The translations under genes and the position numbers were made by a program. Shown here piece after piece: positions 17,174 to 26,052 of a stretch of 64,000 nucleotides of DNA; position 1 is the stretch's first letter, and every line of letters starts with the position of its first letter. Below the pieces are notes generated by a model. That model did not search any database. It worked only from the letters and a program-made list of their open reading frames with translations, and was not told the origin of the DNA. The DNA comes from Cyanobacteria bacterium FACHB-471. GTDB lineage: Bacteria; Cyanobacteriota; Cyanobacteriia; Elainellales; Elainellaceae. The stretch covers positions 1 through 64,000 of the forward strand of contig JACJOC010000111.1 in the NCBI GenBank assembly GCA_014695345.1, read 5' to 3'.

Positions 17174-18088
17174 ATGTCAGAGAAAAGCGTCAGCGTTTAC
17201 CAACCGCCTCTTACCGATTTGCTTAGCTATGGGGGACTCGAACCAGCCAATCAGCCTTGGTTCGATTATGTGACAGACCTTGGATTAACTGAAACCCACA
17301 TTGCCGAACTGATTCGGATGATGATAGATGATGAACTTTGGGAGAGCGACTTTGAGGGTTTCGAGTCTTGGGGTGTTGCTCATGCTTGGCGGGCATTGGC
17401 GCAGCTTAAGGCAGTAGAGGCGATCGCCCCTTTTCTATCTTTATTAGAGAAATATGAGGATGACGATTGGCTACACGCTGATGCACCCAAAGTATTTGAA
17501 CTCATGGGTGAAGCGGCATTACCTAAGTTGACGGAATCTTTAGCCGATGCTTCATATCAGGAGTGGACTCGCTTTGCGATCGCCGAAGGGATCGGGCATA
17601 TTGCGGAACATTATCCCGAATGCCGGGAGAACTGTATTGATGTGTTGGTTAAACAACTCGAACAGTATGCTGATAACGGGCAATCCTTGAACGGTATGCT
17701 GGTGTCGGCATTGATCAAGTTAAAGGCAGTAGAGGCAGCTCCTTTGATGGAGCAGGTTTACGCAGACAAAAAGATTGATGATATGGTGGCAGGCACTTGG
17801 GCAAGAGTTCAGGTTGATTTGGGGTTGAAGTCAAAAGCAGATTTCTCAGAAGAAGACTTTCGCCCTCAATTTGTCAAAAATATCCATGCGGCTGCCTTGA
17901 TTCGGAATCCTGAATATGACTCCTATGAGGATTCAGGTCCATTGAGAGCCCCTGCAAATTGGGGAGTTTCATCAGAAGCACCTGCTAAATTCGGTGAGGG
18001 ATTTTTAGAAGTGCCAAAACTAAGCGCTAAACCAGTTCAGGGATTTGGGCAGGCAAAATCTAACAAAAAAGGTAAAAAGAAAAAGTAG
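17174..18088 (+). CDS. DUF1186-type helical repeat protein
   Basis: 304 residues from the ATG at 17174; the frame is open from 17141, but the later Met gives a cleaner N-terminus (MSEKSVSVYQPPLTDLLSYG). The body is alpha-helical, with HEAT-like segments such as WRALAQLKAVEAIAPFLSLL and LVSALIKLKAVEAAPLMEQV. The order of elements matches what I recall of DUF1186. The C-terminus is a proline- and lysine-rich tail ending KSNKKGKKKK. It has no signal peptide or membrane helix, so it is cytoplasmic. Function unknown; many HEAT-like proteins act as adaptors. Confidence 0.75.
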   Translation: MSEKSVSVYQPPLTDLLSYGGLEPANQPWFDYVTDLGLTETHIAELIRMMIDDELWESDFEGFESWGVAHAWRALAQLKAVEAIAPFLSLLEKYEDDDWLHADAPKVFELMGEAALPKLTESLADASYQEWTRFAIAEGIGHIAEHYPECRENCIDVLVKQLEQYADNGQSLNGMLVSALIKLKAVEAAPLMEQVYADKKIDDMVAGTWARVQVDLGLKSKADFSEEDFRPQFVKNIHAAALIRNPEYDSYEDSGPLRAPANWGVSSEAPAKFGEGFLEVPKLSAKPVQGFGQAKSNKKGKKKK

Positions 18089-18217
18089 CTTATTCGGTTA
18101 TGAATACGGCTGATTTTTTATTTCAACAGATTGCTATAGCCCCAATTGGAGGAGGTCTAGCGACAGAAATATCTGATTGAATGAGGCAGGTTTTGCAACT
18201 TCAACAGAGGGAATGTG

Positions 18218-18808
18218 ATGAAAGCCAACAATCGCAGGTTTTGTCTGGGTGCGATCGGTCTAGTTGGGTTTGCCGGAATAAGTGTAGCGCTGGTGACCCC
18301 AGCGATCGCCCATTCTCCCCAACACAATCGCTATTCTGAGATTACACCTCAGTCCGAAATACTAGTGGCTCAGTCCAACAATGATATCGTTGATGTAGCT
18401 ACAGCTAGCGATTCCTTCAACACCTTAATAGGATTGCTGACAGAACTGGGCATGGCAGAAGATCTGAGAGGCTACGGACGATTCACTGTATTTGCGCCCA
18501 CCAATGCTGCCTTTGAGGCAATTCCTGATGACGTTTTGCAAGCATTGGCAGGCGATCGCGAACTGTTGGCACAGGTTTTGGCTTATCACGTTGTAGCGGA
18601 AAGAGAGCCTTATTCTGTAGATGACTTCTCTGGCTCACAGTCACTCAGAACGTTGGAACGCAGCGAGATCACCGTCAGCAGAAGAGGACGCAGCCTTTCA
18701 GTGAACGGCATTGATGTCATTGAGGCAGATATTGAAGCTTCCAATGGAGTCATTCATGTCATCGATCAGGTATTGATTCCTGAAAGTGTGTTGTCACAAA
18801 TTCGATAA
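18218..18808 (+). CDS. Secreted fasciclin (FAS1) domain protein
   Basis: 196 residues from the ATG at 18218, preceded by AGAGGGA; an adjacent GTG at 18215 is possible. A signal peptide (hydrophobic LGAIGLVGFAGISVALVTPA, cleavage near AIAHS) is followed by one FAS1 domain: DVATASDSFNTLIGLL, the H1-type FTVFAPTNAAFEAIP, YHVV, then VNGIDVIEADIEASNGVIHV and the H2-type IDQVLIPE. FAS1 domains mediate adhesion outside the cell. It follows the DUF1186 gene in the same direction, 129 bases away, and the dehydratase-like gene comes 32 bases later. Confidence 0.92.
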   Translation: MKANNRRFCLGAIGLVGFAGISVALVTPAIAHSPQHNRYSEITPQSEILVAQSNNDIVDVATASDSFNTLIGLLTELGMAEDLRGYGRFTVFAPTNAAFEAIPDDVLQALAGDRELLAQVLAYHVVAEREPYSVDDFSGSQSLRTLERSEITVSRRGRSLSVNGIDVIEADIEASNGVIHVIDQVLIPESVLSQIR

Positions 18809-18840
18809 ACCGACCACTCATTTTGAGGATTGGGATTGAG

Positions 18841-19818
18841 ATGCCAGATATCAGTGAAGTTTCTTACGCCAATATCGAAAAAGCTGCCAGTTGTTTGCAG
18901 GGCACAGCCAATAAAACTCCCGTGCTAACCTCTAGAACAGTTAACCAACTTACCGGAAATCAAGTTTTCTTTAAGTGCGAAAACTTCCAGCGGACGGGTT
19001 CTTTCAAGTTTCGGGGAGCCTACACTGCTCTGTCACAACTTCCCGCAGAGCAACAGCAGCGAGGGGTTCTAGCCTACTCATCTGGCAATCATGCTCAAGC
19101 GATCGCCCTCTCTGGCAAACTTCTGGGAATTCCCACAACTATCGTGATGCCTCAGGATGCTCCTGCCGTGAAGCAAGCTGCTACTCGTGACTATGGCGCA
19201 GAAGTGATTCTCTACGACCGACATGAAACAACCCGAGAGGCGCTGTCTCAGCAAATAGCAAGCGCTCGCCAACTCACCATCATCCCTCCCTTTGACCATC
19301 CTCATGTTGTTGCTGGACAGGGCACTGCCACCAAAGAATTGCTTGAAACCGTTAGCGATTTGGATCTGCTACTGGTCTGCTGTGGAGGCGGTGGCTTGCT
19401 GTCGGGGTCGGCGATCGCGGCTCATACCCTCTCCCCTAACTGTCGAGTGATTGGGGTTGAACCAGCCTTGGGCGACGATGCCGTCCGTTCCTTTCACAGC
19501 AAAACCTTGCAAACTGTTCACAACCCCGCCACGATCGCGGACGGAGCAAGAACTCCTTCTCTCGGCAAAATTACCTTTCCGTTAGTGATGCGCTACGTTC
19601 ACGATATCGTTTCTGTGCCTGACGAAGCGCTCCTACGAACTATGTTTTTCCTTTGGGAACGGCTCAAAATCGTCGTCGAACCCACCGGAGCCTTAGCTGC
19701 CACTGCTCTGTTAGAGGGCATTGTCAAAGCAAAAGATTCTCGTATTAGCGTAATTATCAGCGGTGGCAATGTCGATCTTCAGCAGATTAGCGAATTGCAG
19801 CGGCTTTCAAAAGGATGA
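18841..19818 (+). CDS. PLP-dependent threonine/serine dehydratase-like enzyme
   Basis: 325 residues from the ATG at 18841; the frame opens earlier at a TTG, but ATG follows GGGATTGAG closely. A fold type II PLP enzyme: Schiff-base Lys in GSFKFRGA (about 50), the substrate loop SSGNHAQAIA, and the phosphate loop CCGGGGLLSG. It lacks a C-terminal ACT domain, so it resembles catabolic threonine ammonia-lyase, serine racemase or related dehydratases rather than biosynthetic IlvA. Reaction: threonine or serine to the 2-oxo acid and ammonia; racemase activity cannot be excluded. The 5' leader is short after the fasciclin gene. Confidence 0.88.
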   Translation: MPDISEVSYANIEKAASCLQGTANKTPVLTSRTVNQLTGNQVFFKCENFQRTGSFKFRGAYTALSQLPAEQQQRGVLAYSSGNHAQAIALSGKLLGIPTTIVMPQDAPAVKQAATRDYGAEVILYDRHETTREALSQQIASARQLTIIPPFDHPHVVAGQGTATKELLETVSDLDLLLVCCGGGGLLSGSAIAAHTLSPNCRVIGVEPALGDDAVRSFHSKTLQTVHNPATIADGARTPSLGKITFPLVMRYVHDIVSVPDEALLRTMFFLWERLKIVVEPTGALAATALLEGIVKAKDSRISVIISGGNVDLQQISELQRLSKG

Positions 19819-19833
19819 GTGCCCCCTGACTCC

Positions 19834-20037
19834 CTACACCGTCGTCGATGCTGTCTCCAGCCAGTCAAAAATTTTGTCGAGCTGCTCTAGCGTCACTAGC
19901 CCATATTGCCACAGCACCATTGGCAACAGGTTAGGAATTTCCTCATCGTGGCGCAGCGCGATCGCAATTCCATTCGCAGGAATTGCCAACTCTTCCTGGA
20001 GGAACTGAATCAATCGGTTTCGCAACGTCGGTTTCAT
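19834..20037 (-). CDS. DUF2949 small protein
   Basis: 67 residues, starting ATG at 20035-20037. MKPTLRNRLIQFLQEELAIP, then IALRHDEEIPNLLPMVLWQYGLVTLEQLDKIFDWLE. This helical pattern, with the conserved LP-V-LWQYGLVTL-QL core, is DUF2949, a family found in cyanobacteria with no known function. It is convergent with the dehydratase gene, with 15 bases between the stops. It has no signal or membrane segment. Confidence 0.85.
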   Translation of the reverse strand: MKPTLRNRLIQFLQEELAIPANGIAIALRHDEEIPNLLPMVLWQYGLVTLEQLDKIFDWLETASTTV

Positions 20038-20277
20038 CGCTTTAGCTCGACTCCCTGAGTCGGAGTGCAGGATGTTATCAGATTAAATGGGGTAAGGGCG
20101 ATCGCACCTCCCTCCTCCGTCTCATCTGATCGGGTGATTGAGCAGAATTTCTAAACCTTTTTGCCCCTCAACCATTCCCAGAGCTTAGTCCGCAGGTGTG
20201 AAAACAATGTGACAGCTCTGAGGCAAATCTGCTGTTTCTCCTACTGCAATATGGCTTTGCGGCGACAGTGTGTGTCT

Positions 20278-20308
20278 TTCAAGTGTCATCGCTTAAGGGA
20301 CACTTGAA
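20278..20308. promoter_or_regulatory. Perfect 10-bp dyad, TTCAAGTGTC
   Basis: TTCAAGTGTC (20278-20287) and GACACTTGAA (20299-20308) are exact reverse complements around 11 bases. Further AGTGTC-like words lie just before (CAGTGTGTGTC) and just after (AAAGTGTCACG, from 20310). The site sits 96 bases before the ATG at 20404 and could be an operator for that gene or for the DUF2949 gene. No known binding factor is assigned. Confidence 0.4.
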
Positions 20309-20379
20309 CAAAGTGTCACGCGATCGCCATTCTCCCCGTAGCAGGGTTCTATATTAGTAACTGTGAGGAGTGAACTGAA

Positions 20380-20430
20380 TGAAAAAGCCCCTGGAGTCGA
20401 AACATGGCAAGACGTCCGGGGGCTTTTTCA
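20380..20430 (+). promoter_or_regulatory. Hairpin with GGAG in the stem and ATG in the loop
   Basis: TGAAAAAGCCCCTGGAGTC (20380-20398) pairs with GAC, a bulged G, then TCCGGGGGCTTTTTCA (20411-20430), with one mismatch. The loop GAAACATGGCAA contains the ATG at 20404, and the Shine-Dalgarno-like GGAG at 20393-20396 lies inside the stem. It can be a translational control hairpin for the downstream gene. It also ends in TTTTTC, so it could instead be a terminator of an upstream small transcript, in which case the gene would begin at 20431 or later. Confidence 0.55.
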
Positions 20431-20727
20431 ATGGAGAGCGATCGCGTGAATGTCCGAAACTTGCTGTTGCTTCTGCTTCTGGTCGTTCCTGGAATTGCCA
20501 GCTTTGGTCTGGGGGCTTGGTGGGGCGTTAACGATTTTATAGCTTTGACGGAAGCAAACCAGCAGTTCGATCGGCTGGTTCGTCAATCAGCTACTCAGGA
20601 AGAATTGTTTGTCGCAGCGCATCGAGAAAACACTCATCGAATCAATGTCGGGTTTGACGGCACCTGGATGCTGTTAGGCGGCATTTGGGCTGGAATTGGT
20701 ATCGCTGCGATGGGGCGATCGCGTTAA
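20404..20727 (+). CDS. Small two-helix membrane protein
   Basis: 107 residues from ATG 20404, or 98 from the ATG at 20431 (MESDRVNVRN). Two hydrophobic segments, NLLLLLLLVVPGIASFGLGA and TWMLLGGIWAGIGIAAMG, flank a polar helical loop (LTEANQQFDRLVRQSATQEE). This would give a hairpin topology in a membrane. No family recognised. The start is uncertain because the first ATG lies in the loop of a strong hairpin. It precedes glcD by 82 bases in the same direction. Confidence 0.65.
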   Translation: MARRPGAFSMESDRVNVRNLLLLLLLVVPGIASFGLGAWWGVNDFIALTEANQQFDRLVRQSATQEELFVAAHRENTHRINVGFDGTWMLLGGIWAGIGIAAMGRSR

Positions 20728-20809
20728 ACGATATGAATTAGGCGCAAATGTAAGCCTACAATCTGAATAGGGACCTGAAAAGCTGTCAGATCCTCTAGAG
20801 GTGTAGGTC

Positions 20810-22279
20810 ATGGTTACTCAAGTCACGTCCCAAGATTGGCGACCGATCATTAAAGCCTTTGAGCAGGCGATTGGTAAAAGCGGTGTAATTCAGAAGCGCG
20901 AAGAACTGCTGGTCTACGAATGTGACGGGCTAACCAGCTATCGCCAGCGCCCTGCCGTGGTCGTCCTGCCTCGCACCACCGAGCAAGTCGCCGCCGCCGT
21001 AAAAATTTGCAATCAGTACAACGTTCCCTTCATTGCGCGAGGTGCTGGCACAGGGCTATCGGGCGGCGCTCTGCCCATCGAAAACTGCGTCCTCATCGTC
21101 ACCGCCCTGATGCGCCAAATTCTCGACATCGACCTGGAAAACCAGCGCGTCGTCGTTCAACCCGGTGTGATCAACAACTGGGTCACCCAGGCAGTTAGCG
21201 GCTCCGGTTTTTACTATGCGCCTGACCCTTCTAGCCAGATCGTTTGCTCAATCGGCGGCAACGTTGCTGAAAATTCTGGTGGCGTTCACTGCCTCAAATA
21301 TGGCGTTACGACCAACCATGTACTGGGGCTAAAAGTTGTCCTGCCTGATGGCTCCATCATCGATACGGGCAGCAAAATTCCTGAAATGCCAGGGTATGAC
21401 CTGACGGGACTATTCGTTGGCTCCGAAGGCACACTGGGCATCGCCACCGAAATTACCCTGAGAATTCTCAAAGCACCCGAAGCCATTCACGTTCTGCTAG
21501 CAGACTTCACCAGCGTTGAAGCTGCTGGACAAGCCGTTTCCGACATCATCAGCGCTGGAATCATTCCCGCTGGCATGGAGATGATGGACAACTTCAGCAT
21601 TAATGCGGTAGAAGATGTCGTCGCCACAAACTGCTATCCCCGCGATGCCGAAGCAATTCTGCTAATCGAAATCGATGGGTTAGAGGTAGAAGTTGCCGCA
21701 AACAGTGAACGAGTTGAAGCCATCTGCCGCCACAACGGAGCCCGCAGCATTCGCACTGCCACTGACCCAGCAGAACGCTTAACGCTCTGGAAAGGGCGCA
21801 AAGCCGCTTTCGCTGCGATGGGTAAAATCAGCCCTGATTATTACGTTCAGGATGGCGTAATTCCGCGTACTAAATTGCAGTATGTGCTAAAGCAAATTGA
21901 AGAGTTGAGTGAGAAACATGGTTACAAAGTGGCAAACGTGTTTCACGCAGGCGACGGTAATTTGCATCCACTGATTCTCTACAACAACTCGATTCCCGGT
22001 CAACTAGAAACCGTAGAAGAACTGGGCGGCGACATTCTCAAACTTTGTGTAGAAGTCGGCGGCAGCATTTCTGGAGAACACGGCATTGGGGCCGACAAGC
22101 GCTGCTATATGCCCAATATGTTTAGTGAGACAGATTTGGAAACCATGCAGTGGGTACGCCAAGTATTTAACCCGCAAGGTCTGGCAAACCCTGAGAAAAT
22201 CTTCCCCACTCCTCGCACCTGCGGCGAAGCGGCAAGGGCACAGGCGCAAGGGCAGTTTCCAGATGTAGAAAGATTCTAG
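20810..22279 (+). CDS. glcD: Glycolate oxidase/dehydrogenase subunit GlcD
   Basis: 489 residues, FAD-binding PCMH type. FAD loop FIARGAGTGLSGGALP (about 73-88), further FAD contacts QPGVINNWV and SIGGNVAENSGGVHCLKYG, and the C-terminal VFHAGDGNLHPLI and ISGEHGIGADKR of the D-lactate/glycolate dehydrogenase cap domain. It oxidises glycolate to glyoxylate, the first recovery step of photorespiration in cyanobacteria, and may also take D-lactate. ATG follows AGGTGTAGGTC. No glcE or glcF gene adjoins it in the window, as is usual in cyanobacteria. Confidence 0.95.
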   Translation: MVTQVTSQDWRPIIKAFEQAIGKSGVIQKREELLVYECDGLTSYRQRPAVVVLPRTTEQVAAAVKICNQYNVPFIARGAGTGLSGGALPIENCVLIVTALMRQILDIDLENQRVVVQPGVINNWVTQAVSGSGFYYAPDPSSQIVCSIGGNVAENSGGVHCLKYGVTTNHVLGLKVVLPDGSIIDTGSKIPEMPGYDLTGLFVGSEGTLGIATEITLRILKAPEAIHVLLADFTSVEAAGQAVSDIISAGIIPAGMEMMDNFSINAVEDVVATNCYPRDAEAILLIEIDGLEVEVAANSERVEAICRHNGARSIRTATDPAERLTLWKGRKAAFAAMGKISPDYYVQDGVIPRTKLQYVLKQIEELSEKHGYKVANVFHAGDGNLHPLILYNNSIPGQLETVEELGGDILKLCVEVGGSISGEHGIGADKRCYMPNMFSETDLETMQWVRQVFNPQGLANPEKIFPTPRTCGEAARAQAQGQFPDVERF

Positions 22280-22332
22280 TTAAGGGGTCTCTCCTACACT
22301 GCTGTCACACAATCTATGTTGGCTGAGAATTT

Positions 22333-23160
22333 TCACATAGGGCTAGTTGCGATCGCCTCTTTATGCTCAACCTGATGAATAAAATCAAGCACAATCGATG
22401 TAAATTTTTCAGGATACCAGAGTCCCCATTCATGAAAACCTTCTTCTACAACAGTGAGGCTGGCATCTGGAATTGTCGCAGCCATCTCTTGCGCTACATC
22501 AAGTGGTGTAGTTAAGTCTTTCTCCGACCACAACAATAGACAAGGCGCTTGAACCTTCGGCAACAGATGTTTGAGATCTCCGTGTAATGAAAGAAGTAAT
22601 GCTTGAATTACGTTGCCCGTATTGAACAAAAGATTGTGTGAAAAGACTTGAGGAATATCAAACAGTTTCAATTCCAGCTTTGGCAGAAGGAACTGAGCGG
22701 TCATTTCAAAAGCTCTGCGCGGTATGATTTCTAGGATAGATACGGAGGGAATACCTGTGCTATCTACAAGAACCAAACTTTTTACTCGATTGGGAATAAG
22801 AGTAGATAAAGTAATTGAAATTCCTCCTCCGAGTGAGTGTCCTACTAAATGCACTTGTTGAAGATTTAGGGTGTCAAGAAACGAAAGCAGCAATTGAGCG
22901 TAGCTGTCATAATCTGGAATAAGCTTTGAATAGGATGAGCGGGCAAAACTAGGCAGGTCAGGAGCTATCACGGCATGTTGCTGCGCCAGCAGTTGTAGAA
23001 TCTCGTGATAAGGCTCGGCAGAGATTCCCCAACCGTGTAAAAACACAATGGGTGTTGAGTTCGACTTTAACCCACTTTGTGTATAGGAAATTCTGCAATC
23101 ATTCAAATCAACGTGATGATTGCTCAGTAAAGATTGTGACGTTGAAGCCTGTTTGAACAT
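22333..23160 (-). CDS. Alpha/beta-hydrolase
   Basis: About 275 residues from the ATG at 23158-23160; an in-frame TTG at 23187 would add nine residues. Oxyanion region PIVFLHGWGIS, nucleophile elbow LVGHSLGGGIS, catalytic Asp in LLWSEKDLTTPLD and His in EEGFHEWG. No signal peptide is seen. The substrate is unknown; this layout covers esterases, epoxide hydrolases and C-C hydrolases. It follows the minus-strand SDR and AraC genes, separated from the SDR gene by 115 bases, and is convergent with glcD. Confidence 0.88.
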   Translation of the reverse strand: MFKQASTSQSLLSNHHVDLNDCRISYTQSGLKSNSTPIVFLHGWGISAEPYHEILQLLAQQHAVIAPDLPSFARSSYSKLIPDYDSYAQLLLSFLDTLNLQQVHLVGHSLGGGISITLSTLIPNRVKSLVLVDSTGIPSVSILEIIPRRAFEMTAQFLLPKLELKLFDIPQVFSHNLLFNTGNVIQALLLSLHGDLKHLLPKVQAPCLLLWSEKDLTTPLDVAQEMAATIPDASLTVVEEGFHEWGLWYPEKFTSIVLDFIHQVEHKEAIATSPM

Positions 23161-23275
23161 GTGCCGATCATTACTTGCCAACTTCAAAATCGTAACAACT
23201 GTTTATACTTATGGAGACTCTCCAAAGAAATATAAGCGTTACTGCTAATAGCAATTTTGGAAGAGGGCGATCGCA

Positions 23276-24223
23276 CTAATCCAGAAATCCACCCGTCACA
23301 TCAACCAGTGAGCCATGAAATGCAGTTGCGTCATCAGATGCTAAAAACATTACTGCCCGGGCCATTTCTTCTACTGTATTAGTACGTCCAATTGGAATTG
23401 CTCTTGATCCTTCTTCAAACGAGATACCACGCTGTTCTCTTGCAAAGCGCAACATTGGTGTATCTACACCTCCAGGAGAAATGGAGGTAATCCGAATGTT
23501 GTCTCTAGCATATTCTAAGGCTGCTACTTTAGTGAGTCCCAGCAAAGCATGTTTGCTCACACTGTAAGGTCCAATTTCTGTGAATCCTTTGTGACCTGAA
23601 ACTGAAGCGGTGTTGACGATACAACCACCGCCCTGCCTTAGCATGTAAGGAATTTCGTATTTGAGTGAGTAGAATACCCCAACCGCATTTGTATTCAGCG
23701 TATCTAAGAAATCTGCGGTTGACTGTTCATGCAGCCTAACGAGTTCTGGATTCACAATGCCTGCGTTATTAAATGCAATATCCAAACGGTCGTAGGTTTG
23801 GACACAGCTATCAACAAAGGCTTTAACTTCTTCCTCGCGTCTCACGTCAGCCCGCATGTAAGTTGCCTCGCCGCCGAATTCCCTGATGCGAGCTTCGACC
23901 TGAGTTCCTAGATTCCCACGCCGACCACAGAAAAATACTTTGGCACCTTCTTTAGCAAAGGCATAGGCAGTTCCTTCACCGATTCCTGATGTAGCTCCCG
24001 TAATTAACACAACCTTGCCTGCAAACCTGCCGTTAGGGTTGGTAGTCGATGCAGGTTCAGGTGGGGTTTGTGTGTTTGCTTGAGCTTTTCCGCTCACCAC
24101 TGCTGTTGTCAGCCCAGCAATGGCAGCACCACCGACTACTATCTGTCGCCGAGTCAATCCTTCTGTAGATTTTGGGTGGCGATCGCCTGCATTAATATCA
24201 GAATTCACAAACTGGTTTGCCAT
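23276..24223 (-). CDS. Tat-exported short-chain dehydrogenase/reductase
   Basis: 315 residues. A twin-arginine signal, LTRRQIVVGGAAIAGLTTAV (about 23-42), ends near KAQA. The SDR core has the coenzyme loop TGATSGIGEG, NNAG, catalytic Ser in NTASVSG and YSVSK, and the C-terminal PGGVDTPML. The pattern is that of classical glucose-1-dehydrogenase-like SDRs. An exported SDR must leave folded with its NAD(P) by the Tat route. The AraC regulator lies 53 bases upstream in the same direction and may control it. Substrate unknown. Confidence 0.9.
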   Translation of the reverse strand: MANQFVNSDINAGDRHPKSTEGLTRRQIVVGGAAIAGLTTAVVSGKAQANTQTPPEPASTTNPNGRFAGKVVLITGATSGIGEGTAYAFAKEGAKVFFCGRRGNLGTQVEARIREFGGEATYMRADVRREEEVKAFVDSCVQTYDRLDIAFNNAGIVNPELVRLHEQSTADFLDTLNTNAVGVFYSLKYEIPYMLRQGGGCIVNTASVSGHKGFTEIGPYSVSKHALLGLTKVAALEYARDNIRITSISPGGVDTPMLRFAREQRGISFEEGSRAIPIGRTNTVEEMARAVMFLASDDATAFHGSLVDVTGGFLD

Positions 24224-24276
24224 TTTTACAAGATATCCAAGCTTTTCTAAACTTTCCCTTTCGCAGGATACTCAAT

Positions 24277-25125
24277 CTAATCAGACCTGTCTTGTAGATT
24301 TTTGCGATCTTGTAAACGATATTGCCCTGGTGTGGTTTGAACGAAACGCTTAAAGTGGTGGGTCAGGTGGCTCTGATCGACAAACCCTGTATCGGTCGCA
24401 ACTTGCTGAAGTGAAATTCCTTGGGAAATCAGAATCTTGGCACGGTTGATCCGAATTTGAGACTGATATTGTTTTAGAGAGATACCAACCTCAGCCTTAA
24501 ACACGCGACTGAGGTAATACGAACTTAAACCTGCAATTTCTGCTAAACGATTGAGGGTGACATTTTCCCCATACTGGTTTTGTAGATATTCGCGCACTCG
24601 CTGGGTAGCTTTCCGTTCGCTGCCGGTCGGTCTTAACTCCACTGCAGCATTAGTATGATTGACAACTAATTGCGCTATCAACGATTGCAGCAACGAATCC
24701 TGTTCTAATCTTGAAGTCAGCCCTTGTGTCGCTTTATGAAACTCTAAATAGTGCTGTGCAAGCTCGACATTCAGAATAATGGGCTCTGCGAAAAAGGGGG
24801 TGTTTATTTCCTTTTCTGCCACGTCTGAAGCGATCGACGTGGCAGCATTAGAGCTGATGTACAACATTCGAAATGTAGCAGCAGTCTGACGATCTTCGAT
24901 GTCACGCCCTGTGTGCATTTCTCCTGGATGGATCACGCTAAGACTATTGGTAGGCACCCAATAGTGAGTGCCTCGATAGTAATACTCGCCAGGACAGTCA
25001 AGACTCAAGCAAAACTGGTATTCGTCGTGACAGTGTTCCGGCAACCACTCTGGAGGACACGGAGCATAGCGATAAAACTCTAGAAGAATATCTTCAAACA
25101 ACCACCCTTTAATCGTATGTTGCAT
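24277..25125 (-). CDS. AraC-family transcriptional regulator
   Basis: 282 residues. The N-terminal half is a cupin-like AraC-binding domain (EHCHDEYQFCLSLDCPGEYY, then SLSVIHPGEMHTGRDI). The C-terminal 100 residues contain two helix-turn-helix units: VTLNRLAEIAGLSSYYLSRV and SLQQVATDTGFVDQSHLTHH, ending FVQTTPGQYR. The effector is unknown. It probably controls the SDR and hydrolase genes downstream on the same strand, or its own promoter in the 339-base region above it. Confidence 0.93.
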   Translation of the reverse strand: MQHTIKGWLFEDILLEFYRYAPCPPEWLPEHCHDEYQFCLSLDCPGEYYYRGTHYWVPTNSLSVIHPGEMHTGRDIEDRQTAATFRMLYISSNAATSIASDVAEKEINTPFFAEPIILNVELAQHYLEFHKATQGLTSRLEQDSLLQSLIAQLVVNHTNAAVELRPTGSERKATQRVREYLQNQYGENVTLNRLAEIAGLSSYYLSRVFKAEVGISLKQYQSQIRINRAKILISQGISLQQVATDTGFVDQSHLTHHFKRFVQTTPGQYRLQDRKNLQDRSD

Positions 25126-25464
25126 TGAATTATGCGATCGCTCCTACATATCCTGGAAGGACTGTGTCTTTGAATGCTGACAACTGAGCTTGCTGTGATT
25201 GTCCCATAGCCAATTCAGCAAGCTACTTACTATTAGGCAGGGGCTTCCTGTATAACACGCCTGTTTAGGTGGTTGGGTAGACAATCGAGATTCAAATTAG
25301 GGTAGGGTGCATTGCGGATAAGCAAACGCACTAGTTCATCATGTTTGAATATTCAACAATTATCCTGGTTATGACTACACATAATTAAAGGTGCGTCATG
25401 ACGCACCCTACAAGATAGCGATCGCACTGTTCCGGTTTAGCGATTTATTAGCTTACATGAACTA
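25126..25464. other. Intergenic region upstream of the AraC gene
   Basis: No gene seen. It contains the AraC gene promoter, a GGGTAGGGTGCATTGCGG word of the cyanobacterial intergenic palindrome type near 25301, and copy 1 of the 95-bp dispersed repeat listed separately at 25340-25437. Confidence 0.5.
25340..25437. repeat. 95-bp dispersed repeat with perfect palindrome, copy 1
   Basis: This segment aligns with 28104-28198 at roughly 80 percent by eye. Its core GGTGCGTCATGACGCACC (25390-25407) is an 18-base perfect palindrome, followed by a HIP1-containing tail. The second copy has a decayed palindrome. Confidence 0.75.
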
Positions 25465-26013
25465 CTATTGATCATTTGGATTAATAACATAACAGCCAAT
25501 TCGCGTTGGATGGTCTTCAACAAGCATCCCAGCTTCTACTTTTCTTAATAGCCATAATATTAAAACATCTCCACCCGCTACCAGCGTAAAAAATAAGCCA
25601 AAGGACAGGAACAAACTATTACTTGTCAATATTCCCAAAAATGCAGGTAATAGACCTAAGAGTACTCCCGGCATAGCTACTCCTAGCTTATAAGCTCCTA
25701 CGTCCATCGGCTCTTTACAATGGGCGTATAGCATGAGTGCTTTCCAGTTGACACCATACTTGATTGCACTTGAAGGCTTATTTCCCAAAAACCTCCAAGT
25801 CAATCCGTGAATCAATTCATGTACGATAAGCCCTGCAAAATAACCCATAAGGCAAAGAATAGGATGCCTAGAGAGGTCACTAATTCCAACGAGAAAATGC
25901 TGCCATCCCCACCTATAAATATAGATTGCAAACAGCACTACTACAAACGGCAAAGCAGAAATTAGGACATAACGGTTACCCTGGCTCATTGAAACTGACA
26001 TATCTTTTTTCAT
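25465..26013 (-). CDS. DUF3267 putative membrane metalloprotease
   Basis: About 182 residues from the ATG at 26011-26013; the frame is open to a TTG at 26052. Hydrophobic segments VLISALPFVVVLFAIYIYRW, ILCLMGYFAGLIV, AMPGVLLGLLPAFLGIL and FLSFGLFFTLVAGGDVLIL surround the zinc-protease-like motif VHELIHGLTW (HExxH form HELIH). A distal GGDV could supply a third ligand. This is the arrangement of DUF3267, related to intramembrane M50-like proteins. Function unknown. It follows the broken gene at 26053-26637. Confidence 0.8.
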   Translation of the reverse strand: MKKDMSVSMSQGNRYVLISALPFVVVLFAIYIYRWGWQHFLVGISDLSRHPILCLMGYFAGLIVHELIHGLTWRFLGNKPSSAIKYGVNWKALMLYAHCKEPMDVGAYKLGVAMPGVLLGLLPAFLGILTSNSLFLSFGLFFTLVAGGDVLILWLLRKVEAGMLVEDHPTRIGCYVINPNDQ

Positions 26014-26052
26014 ATCTTTCTTGTTGCTAAATGTCGACAAGTAACTTTGCAA

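Noticed and set aside
20355-20380. Minus strand reads ACTCCTCACAG, close to the conserved ACTCCTCACAC of the cyanobacterial small RNA Yfr1.
   Set aside because: Yfr1 has a terminator hairpin with a T run right after the motif; here none follows, and one position differs.
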